Shown piece after piece: positions 1 through 5,013 of a DNA stretch of 9,389 bases (positions within the stretch are counted from its first letter, which is position 1; each line of letters begins with the position of its first letter). The stretch is from Frankiales bacterium. Lineage in GTDB: Bacteria; Actinomycetota; Actinomycetes; Mycobacteriales; SCTD01. The position numbers and the translations under genes are program-made. Location of the stretch: positions 1 to 9,389 of the forward strand of contig JAOPWW010000083.1 in assembly GCA_025965495.1 (NCBI GenBank), read 5' to 3'. The notes below the pieces were generated by a model. That model was given only the letters and a program-made list of their open reading frames with translations. It ran no database searches and was not told the DNA's origin.

Positions 1-2
1 CC

Positions 3-494
3 GTCGTCCTGCTCCTGCAGCACAGCGACGACGACGGCGCCCTCGGCGTCGTGCTCAACCGGCCCAGCGGCACCGACGTCGACGAGGTCCTGCCCGGGTG
101 GCAGGACCTCGCGGCGGGCCCGTCGACGGTCTTCGTGGGCGGGCCGGTCCAGCCCGAGGGTGCGCTGTGCCTCGGCCGGCTGCGCCCGGGTGCGGCCGGG
201 ACGCGGGTCGCGCCCCTGCCCGGCAACCCGCTGCTCGCGACAGTGGACCTCGACGCTCCCCCCGACGACGTCGCCCCCCTTGTGCAGCGGGTGCGGGTGT
301 TCGCGGGCTGCGCCGGCTGGTCGCCCGGGCAGCTCGAGGGCGAGGTCGAGGAGGGCTCCTGGTGGGTCCTCGACAGCCTGCCCGGCGACCCGTTCACCCC
401 CGAGCCGGACCTGCTGTGGCGGCAGGTGCTCCGGCGGCAGGGCGGGACCCTCAGCCTGGTGTCGACGTACCCCGAGGACCCGACCCACAACTGA
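3..494 (+). CDS. YqgE/AlgH family protein (UPF0301), 5' end cut by window
   Basis: The reading frame is open from the left edge and ends in TGA at 492-494, giving 163 visible residues. The family is usually about 185-190 residues, so roughly 20-25 N-terminal residues lie outside the window. Family hallmarks are seen in order: GALGVVLNRPS (visible residues 12-22), then VFVGGPVQPEGALCL, then RVFAGCAGWSPGQLEGEVEEG followed by WWVLDS, and a C-terminal DPFTPEPDLLWRQVL block. A GTG at 51 is in frame, but it falls inside the conserved NRPS motif and cannot be the true start. The family is a small cytosolic fold of unsettled biochemical role; AlgH was named for a proposed link to alginate regulation in Pseudomonas, which says little about an actinobacterium. 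The gene converges on the histidine kinase, with a 495-base repeat-filled gap between them. Family assignment is secure, function is not. Confidence 0.93.
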   Translation, partial: VVLLLQHSDDDGALGVVLNRPSGTDVDEVLPGWQDLAAGPSTVFVGGPVQPEGALCLGRLRPGAAGTRVAPLPGNPLLATVDLDAPPDDVAPLVQRVRVFAGCAGWSPGQLEGEVEEGSWWVLDSLPGDPFTPEPDLLWRQVLRRQGGTLSLVSTYPEDPTHN

Positions 495-533
495 GGGGGG
501 CGGGGCCGGCTCGCTGCCCGCTGCTCCTGCGCT

Positions 534-588
534 GATCTTCGTCTCGTGCAGGTCGACACGCCGGCAGGGTCGGCACAGGACGAAGATC
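534..588. repeat. Hairpin repeat unit, copy 1 (55 bases), possible terminator
   Basis: This is an imperfect inverted repeat. GATCTTCGTC (534-543) is exactly complementary to GACGAAGATC (579-588), and pairing continues inward, with one G-T wobble and one mismatch, through GTGC/GCAC. It lies 40 bases after the AlgH-family stop, so it could end that transcript or, being symmetric, serve both converging genes. There is no T-run, which is common for actinobacterial terminators. It matches the unit at 706-760 at 49 of 55 positions, including the loop, so it is a duplicated element rather than a chance hairpin. Confidence 0.75.
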
Positions 589-591
589 GGC

Positions 592-623
592 GGGGGACGG
601 GACCGGGGGCACCGGGAGGCGGG
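592..623 (+). other. G-quadruplex-type motif
   Basis: Five G-runs of three or more bases (592-596, 599-601, 605-609, 614-616, 621-623) are separated by loops of 2, 3, 4 and 4 bases. This satisfies the usual G3+N1-7 pattern with one spare run. In such GC-rich DNA the pattern can arise by chance, but five tightly spaced runs right after hairpin copy 1 are notable. The G-rich strand is the sense strand of the AlgH-family transcript, so it could act in RNA as a stop or stability element. That role is inference. Confidence 0.4.
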
Positions 624-705
624 CGTCTGGAGGCGGGACGGGCCGAGCCGCCCGCCACGGTCCGCCCGCTCCTCCACGGATGACCGCAGCCCCGACTTCC
701 GCGCT

Positions 706-760
706 GATCTTCGTCTTGTGCCGGTCGACACGCCGACAGGCTCGGTACAAGACGAAGATC
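706..760. repeat. Hairpin repeat unit, copy 2 (55 bases), near-perfect 17-bp stem
   Basis: Arm 706-722 pairs with arm 744-760 over 17 positions, 16 Watson-Crick and one G-T, around a 21-base loop (723-743). The stem is cleaner than in copy 1. At the differing positions 720 and 746 the change leaves a wobble pair rather than breaking the stem. The loop contains GTCGACACGCCG, also present in the loop of copy 1 (552-563) and in the spacer of the tandem array (775-786). The right arm is at the same time the first motif of the tandem array. The element sits 230 bases beyond the kinase stop codon and could be a terminator, a REP-like element or a protein-binding site. Confidence 0.8.
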
Positions 761-956
761 GTCGCGGGGACGGCGTCGACACGCCGCTCAGCCCGGTACA
801 AGACGAAGATCGTCGCGGGGACGGCGTCGACGGGCCGGTCAGGCCGGTACGAGGCGAAGATCAGCGCGGCGTCGTCGTCGAGGGGGTGGCCACGGTCCAG
901 GACGACGATCAGTGCGGGGCCGACGACGCGGAAGGCCCCGGCACAGGGCGAAGATC
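724..956 (+). repeat. Tandem direct-repeat array, period 51 decaying to 46 bases
   Basis: The 51-base units 724-774 and 775-825 agree at 46 of 51 positions. The 37 bases that begin with the core motif (744-780 and 795-831) are identical. A third unit (826-876) keeps the period but has diverged. Two further degenerate core motifs follow at 894-910 and 940-956, with spacings of 48 and 46 bases. The gradient from near-identical to degenerate toward the kinase gene suggests recent duplication at the left end. There are no unique spacers, which argues against a CRISPR array. Function is unknown; candidates are a binding-site array, a slipped-strand expansion of a REP-like element, or structured RNA at the 3' end of the kinase transcript. 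Confidence 0.85.
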
Positions 957-989
957 AGCGGCGGGCGGCCGGCTACAGGCGGGCCGGCC

Positions 990-3776
990 TCAGGCGGAGG
1001 GGACGGAAGCGGCGAACCCGGCATCGGCCGCCTCGACCTCGACCCGCACACGCCGGGCCGCGTCGGCGAGGTCGACCGGCTCGCCCGCTCGGAGCGACGC
1101 CTCGAGCTGCTCGCAGCAGGCCGCGAGGCGCAGGGCGCCGAGGGCGGCGCTGCCGCTCTTGAGCGCGTGCGCGGCCCGGGACGCGAGGTCGGGGTCGCCG
1201 ACGTCGGCGGCCCGGTCGAACTCCAGCAGCTTCGCGGTGCTCTCGGTCCGCCAGGTCTGCACGAGCGTCACGGCGAACGCCCCGGCCCGCTCGCCGAGCC
1301 GGGAGGTCAGTGCCGACAGGACGGACGCGTCGACGGCGGGAGGCTGGCTGGCGATGGGGTGCTCCTCGGGAGGGGTCGGGTCGGGGACGTCCGGGTCGGG
1401 CAGGAGCGGCGACCTGCCCGCTGCGGCGAGGGAGCTGCGCGCCCGGTCGAGCGCGGCGGACAGGTCCTCGGCCCGGACCGGCTTGCTGAGGTAGTCGTCC
1501 ATGCCGGCGGCCAGGCACGCGTCGCGGTCCTCGACCAGGGCGCTCGCGGTCATCGCGACGATCCGCGGCTGCTGCTCCGCGGGGACCCGCGCCCGGATCT
1601 CCCGGGTGGCCGTCAGCCCGTCCATCTGCGGCATCTGCACGTCCATGAGCACGAGGTCGTAGTGCGCCGTCTGGAGGGCGGCGACCGCCTCGAGGCCGTC
1701 GTTGACGACGTCGGGGCGCTGCCCGAGCCGCTCGAGCATGAGGGTCGCCACCTTCTGGTTGACGACGTTGTCCTCGGCCAGCAGGACGCGCAGCCGCGTC
1801 CCCGCCCGCGGCGCCGGGACCGCGACCGACTCCTCGTGAGCGCCGAGCTGCCGGGCGACGACGTCGCGCAGGGCGGCGGCCTTCATCGGCTTGGTCAGGT
1901 GGAGCAGCTCGAGCGCGGTCGCCTCGGCGGGGCGCTGCCCGAGGCTGCTCAGCAGGACGATCGGCAGGCCGGCGAGGTGGGGCGTCGCCCGGACGGCCGT
2001 CGCGACCTGCACGCCGTCGAGGTGGGGCATGTGCATGTCCAGTAGCAGCAGGTCGGGCCGGGCCCCGGCGCGCAGGTGCTCGAGGGCCTCCCGCGGGTCC
2101 CCGAAGGACTCGACCCGCATGCCCCAGCTGCCGAGCTGGAGCTCGAGCATGCGGCGGTTGACGGCGTTGTCGTCGAGCACCAGCGCGGTGCGTCCCGGCA
2201 GGGACGCGGGCGGGGGCGGCAGCGGCGCGGGCAGGTCGGGACGGGGCAGCAGCGCGAGGCTCAGCGTGAACGCCGTCCCGACGCCGACCTCGCTCTCGAC
2301 GTCGAGGGTGCCGCCCATCGCCTCGGCCAGGCGACGGCTGATGACCAGGCCGAGGCCGGTCCCGCCGTGGGTGCGGGTCGTGGAGGCGTCGACCTGGCTG
2401 AACGACCGGAACAGCCGGTCCATCCGGTCGGCGGGGATGCCGGCGCCCGTGTCGCGGACCTCGACCGACAGCGGGACGAGCCCGTCGGGACGGACGGCCC
2501 CCGCGGTGACGGTCAGGACGACCTCGCCCTCGTCGGTGAACTTCACGGCGTTGCTGAGCAGGTTCGCCAGCACCTGGCGCAGCCGGGTGACGTCGCCGTC
2601 GACGACGTCGGGGACGTCCGGCTCGAGCACGAAGGCGAGCTCCAGGCCCTTGGTCCCGGCGCTGGCAGCGACGAGGTCCAGGGCGGTCTCGACGCAGTCG
2701 CGCAGGGAGAACGGCTGGCGCTCCAGCTCCAGCTCGCCCGCCTCGATCTTCGAGAAGTCCAGGATGTCGTTGATGATGACGAGCAGGGCGTCGCCGCTGC
2801 TGCGGACGGTCTCGACGTAGTCGCGCTGCTCGTCGTCGAGGCGGGTGTCGAGCAGCAGGCCGGTCATGCCGATGACGGCGTTCATCGGGGTGCGGATCTC
2901 GTGGGACATGGTCGCCAGGAACGACGACTTCGCCACGGTCGCGGCCTCCGCCTCGCGCCGGGCGTGGACCATCTCGCGCTCGCGCTGCGTCACGGTCGCC
3001 CGCTCCGCGGCGAGCGCCGCGGCCAGCTCGCCCAGGCCCGCCCCGACCTCCCGCAGCTCCCGCGGCCCGCGCTCGCCCGCCCGCGCGTCGAGGTCGCCCT
3101 CGCGCAGCCGCGCCATCGTGGCGAGCAGGTCGTCGACGGGCTCGACGACGTCGGCGCGCAGCGTGACGAACTGCCGGCGCAGCAGCCACCCGGCCACCAC
3201 GACGAGCGCCAGCTCGAGCACGAGGCCGGCGACCAGCAGGCGCAGCTGGCGGGCCTGCGCGCGGAGCCGCAGGGCGTCGGCGCCCTGCTCCGCGCGGCTC
3301 TCGGCCGCCCGGTAGTCGTCGAACAGCTGCTTGCCCTGCAGGACGAACGCGCCCGCGCCGAGCCTCGGCGGGATCCCACCGAGGGCCCGGGTCGCCCAGC
3401 CGTCGACCCAGGCCCGCTGCGCGCGCTCGACGGCGGCGAGGTCGTCCTGCTGCTCGGCGACGCCGCGGAAGGCGCGGCGGGCGGCGGCGTCGCGCCCGGG
3501 GAGACGGTCCCGGCCCTCGCGGTAGGGCTGCAGGGAGACGTCCTGGTGGGTCAGCAGGAACGCCCGCAGGCCGGTCTCCTGGTCCAGCATCGCCAGGTGG
3601 GACTGGCGGACGGCGCGGGCTCCCTGCTGGTAGCGGTCGGTCTGCGGGCCCTGCACGACGACGACGGCGACCAGCACGAGGCCGCTGACCAGCGTGACGG
3701 CGAGCAGGGCGGCCAGCACGACCCGCGACAGCGCGAGGACGCGGCCGGTGAGGCTCGGGACGCTGCTGAGGGGCAC
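990..3776 (-). CDS. Hybrid sensor histidine kinase (CHASE3-HAMP-HisKA-HATPase-REC-REC-HPt)
   Basis: This is a 928-residue membrane-bound, single-chain phosphorelay. Domains in order: TM1 (about 19-42); an extracytoplasmic CHASE3-type sensor (about 47-175) with the typical LDQETGLRAFLLT and PYREG motifs; TM2 (about 179-199); HAMP (about 200-255); a short coiled coil; HisKA with H292 in MSHEIRTPMN; HATPase with N box NLLSNA (405-410), DTGAGIP (442-448) and GGTGLGL (471-477). REC1 has D535/D536, phospho-acceptor D580 and K629. REC2 has E668/D669, D712 and K765. A C-terminal HPt domain carries H870 in AHALKSGS. All relay residues are present, so it should run His-Asp-His-Asp, passing phosphate to a separate regulator not seen here. 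The GTG at 3776 is the only in-frame start between mshB and TM1; no strong ribosome site precedes it. The stop is TGA at 992-990. It is transcribed divergently from mshB. The signal is unknown, since CHASE3 does not predict a ligand. Confidence 0.93.
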   Translation of the reverse strand: MPLSSVPSLTGRVLALSRVVLAALLAVTLVSGLVLVAVVVVQGPQTDRYQQGARAVRQSHLAMLDQETGLRAFLLTHQDVSLQPYREGRDRLPGRDAAARRAFRGVAEQQDDLAAVERAQRAWVDGWATRALGGIPPRLGAGAFVLQGKQLFDDYRAAESRAEQGADALRLRAQARQLRLLVAGLVLELALVVVAGWLLRRQFVTLRADVVEPVDDLLATMARLREGDLDARAGERGPRELREVGAGLGELAAALAAERATVTQREREMVHARREAEAATVAKSSFLATMSHEIRTPMNAVIGMTGLLLDTRLDDEQRDYVETVRSSGDALLVIINDILDFSKIEAGELELERQPFSLRDCVETALDLVAASAGTKGLELAFVLEPDVPDVVDGDVTRLRQVLANLLSNAVKFTDEGEVVLTVTAGAVRPDGLVPLSVEVRDTGAGIPADRMDRLFRSFSQVDASTTRTHGGTGLGLVISRRLAEAMGGTLDVESEVGVGTAFTLSLALLPRPDLPAPLPPPPASLPGRTALVLDDNAVNRRMLELQLGSWGMRVESFGDPREALEHLRAGARPDLLLLDMHMPHLDGVQVATAVRATPHLAGLPIVLLSSLGQRPAEATALELLHLTKPMKAAALRDVVARQLGAHEESVAVPAPRAGTRLRVLLAEDNVVNQKVATLMLERLGQRPDVVNDGLEAVAALQTAHYDLVLMDVQMPQMDGLTATREIRARVPAEQQPRIVAMTASALVEDRDACLAAGMDDYLSKPVRAEDLSAALDRARSSLAAAGRSPLLPDPDVPDPTPPEEHPIASQPPAVDASVLSALTSRLGERAGAFAVTLVQTWRTESTAKLLEFDRAADVGDPDLASRAAHALKSGSAALGALRLAACCEQLEASLRAGEPVDLADAARRVRVEVEAADAGFAASVPSA

Positions 3777-3819
3777 GGGCGCGAGGATCGCACGCCCCGG
3801 ACAGGCTCCCGAGCGGACG

Positions 3820-3825
3820 TAGGGT
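3820..3825 (+). promoter_or_regulatory. Putative -10 box (TAGGGT) for a leaderless mshB transcript
   Basis: TAGGGT fits the actinobacterial TANNNT -10 pattern and ends exactly six bases before the ATG at 3832. That would place transcription start on or next to the start codon. The same hexamer type and spacing recur before 7036. No clear -35 box is visible. The AGGG inside it could alternatively be read as a weak ribosome site seven bases before the ATG. Confidence 0.5.
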
Positions 3826-3831
3826 CGGCAG

Positions 3832-4851
3832 ATGTCCTCCGACGCGACCCTGCCCCCGCCGCCCGAGCCGGGCGAGCGCCTCGAGGCCGACGCCGAGCAG
3901 GCGGTCCTGGCCGAGGCCGCGACCGCCGTCGACGGCCTGGCCGCGGAGGCCGCCGTGACGCCGCTCGACGTCCCTCGCCGGCTGCTGCTCGTCCACGCGC
4001 ACCCCGACGACGAGACGATCGGCACCGGTGCCGTCATGGCCAAGTACGTCGCCGAGGGCGCGGCCGTCACCCTGGTCACCTGCACCCTGGGCGAGGAGGG
4101 CGAGGTCCTCGTCCCGGAGCTCGCGCACCTCGCCGCCGACCGCGACGACGCCCTCGGGCAGCACCGCATCGGCGAGCTGGCCGCCGCGATGGAGGCCCTG
4201 CGCGTCACCGACCACCGCTTCCTCGGCGGTCCCGGCCGCTGGCGCGACAGCGGGATGATGGGCACGCCCCCGAACGACCGGCCCGACGTCTTCTGGCAGG
4301 CCGACCTCGACGAGGCCGTCCGCGAGCTCGTCGCGATCGTCCGCCAGACCCGCCCGCAGGTCGTCGTCACCTACGACAGCAACGGCGGCTACGGCCACCC
4401 CGACCACGTCCAGGCCCACCGCGTGACGGTCGCGGCCTTCGCCGCCGCGGGCGACCCCGGCTACGCCCCCGGCCTGGGCGAGCCGTGGCAGGCCGCCAAG
4501 CTCTACTTCACGGCCTTCCCGAAGAGCGTGCTGCAGCAGGGCATCGACCGGATGAAGGAGGCCGGCGAGACCGGCTTCTTCGGCGTCGACTCCGCCGACG
4601 ACCTCCCCTTCGGCAACCCCGACGACGAGGTCACGACCGAGGTCGAGGCGACCGAGCACGTCGACGCGAAGATGGCCGCGATGCGCGCGCACAAGACACA
4701 GATCTCGGTCGACGGGCCGTTCTTCGCGCTGGCCGACGGTGTGGGGCTGCAGGCGTTCGGGACGGAGTACTTCGTGCTCGCCGAGGGCGAGCGCGGCCCG
4801 GGCAACGGCCCGCAGGGACGCGAGGACGACCTGTTCGCCGGCGTCGCGTAG
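3832..4851 (+). CDS. mshB: MshB: N-acetyl-GlcN-inositol deacetylase (mycothiol biosynthesis)
   Basis: This cytosolic zinc hydrolase of the PIG-L/LmbE superfamily removes the acetyl group from GlcNAc-Ins to give GlcN-Ins, the second committed step toward mycothiol. The zinc site is intact: HAHPDDE at 55-61 supplies H57 and D60, with catalytic base D59, and GYGHPDHV (187-194) supplies H192. MshB-specific blocks rather than generic PIG-L ones are also present: VTCTLGEEGEV (82-92), HRIGEL (111-116), GGPGRWRDSGM (132-142) and TYDSNGGYGHPDHV (180-193). The 339-residue product carries about 42 extra N-terminal residues compared with mycobacterial MshB. ATG 3832 is favoured because codons from there on use G or C at every third position and because of the -10 box just upstream. 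A GTG at 3955 with GGAGG five bases before it would give the usual family length and remains possible. MshB can overlap in activity with mycothiol-conjugate amidase, but the sequence fits MshB. Confidence 0.94.
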   Translation: MSSDATLPPPPEPGERLEADAEQAVLAEAATAVDGLAAEAAVTPLDVPRRLLLVHAHPDDETIGTGAVMAKYVAEGAAVTLVTCTLGEEGEVLVPELAHLAADRDDALGQHRIGELAAAMEALRVTDHRFLGGPGRWRDSGMMGTPPNDRPDVFWQADLDEAVRELVAIVRQTRPQVVVTYDSNGGYGHPDHVQAHRVTVAAFAAAGDPGYAPGLGEPWQAAKLYFTAFPKSVLQQGIDRMKEAGETGFFGVDSADDLPFGNPDDEVTTEVEATEHVDAKMAAMRAHKTQISVDGPFFALADGVGLQAFGTEYFVLAEGERGPGNGPQGREDDLFAGVA

Positions 4852-4902
4852 TCGCTCTGCGTGGTCCCGCGCTCGGACTTGATGCGCCGAACGGGTGATG
4901 TC

Positions 4903-4924
4903 TGGTCGCGGAGTGGTCACGGAG
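4903..4924 (+). promoter_or_regulatory. Two tandem 11-base repeats upstream of the FtsH-like gene
   Basis: TGGTCGCGGAG (4903-4913) is followed immediately by TGGTCACGGAG (4914-4924), with one difference. Head-to-tail sites with an 11-base period, about one helical turn, are the classic layout for OmpR/PhoB-family response regulators. The pair sits 90 bases before the GTG at 5014, a sensible operator position. The sequence does not match a box I can name, so the regulator is unknown. Confidence 0.35.
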
Positions 4925-4946
4925 CGTGAGGACGGACAGACTCGGG

Positions 4947-4979
4947 TCGGCAGGGGGCGCGCCCGCTGCGCCCGTCCGA
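4947..4979 (+). promoter_or_regulatory. Possible leader hairpin before the FtsH-like gene
   Basis: GGGCGC (4955-4960) pairs with GCGCCC (4968-4973) around a 7-base loop, and TCGG (4947-4950) pairs with CCGA (4976-4979) outside an internal loop. It lies in the likely 5' leader, ending 34 bases before the start codon. Short GC stems are frequent by chance at this composition, so support is weak. No other convincing element is seen in the 162-base gap between mshB and this gene. Confidence 0.25.
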
Positions 4980-5013
4980 CCGCGACCCCCGCCCCGACCC
5001 GCAGGAGCACCCC

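Larger units (their letters stand above)
495..989. other. Gene-free convergent intergenic region filled with repeats
   Basis: This stretch lies between the stop of the AlgH-family gene and the stop of the kinase gene read from the other strand. I see no convincing gene in it. Open frames exist on both strands, but their peptides simply repeat with the DNA repeat (for example RYKTKIVAGTAST twice) and match no family I know. Eight copies of the motif GGYACARGACGAAGATC sit here. Six are forward, starting at 572, 744, 795, 846, 894 and 940; two are reverse, at 534-550 and 706-722. The best-conserved copies extend further into AGCGC after GATC. Individual parts are listed separately. Confidence 0.8.

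Noticed and set aside
51..494. GTG at 51 as the start of the AlgH-family gene
   Set aside because: The conserved GALGVVLNRPS motif begins before it and the upstream frame is open to the window edge, so the gene is simply truncated.
534..760. Insertion-sequence ends or a MITE with target duplication
   Set aside because: The inverted arms are present, but no flanking target duplication or transposase remnant was seen, so I keep only the neutral label of hairpin repeat.
724..956. CRISPR array
   Set aside because: Repeats are adjacent with no unique spacers, the inter-motif sequence is itself repeated, a motif copy lies in inverted orientation, and no cas gene is present.
680..1162. Plus-strand frame encoding the repeated peptide RYKTKIVAGTAST
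   Set aside because: The peptide repeat only mirrors a 51-base (17-codon) DNA repeat, which is divisible by three. The frame runs into the kinase gene antisense and later repeats break the pattern, so it is not a credible protein.
2076..4898. Open frame of 940 residues on the plus strand
   Set aside because: It is antisense to the kinase and then out of frame with mshB. It matches no family, while both overlapped genes have complete motifs.
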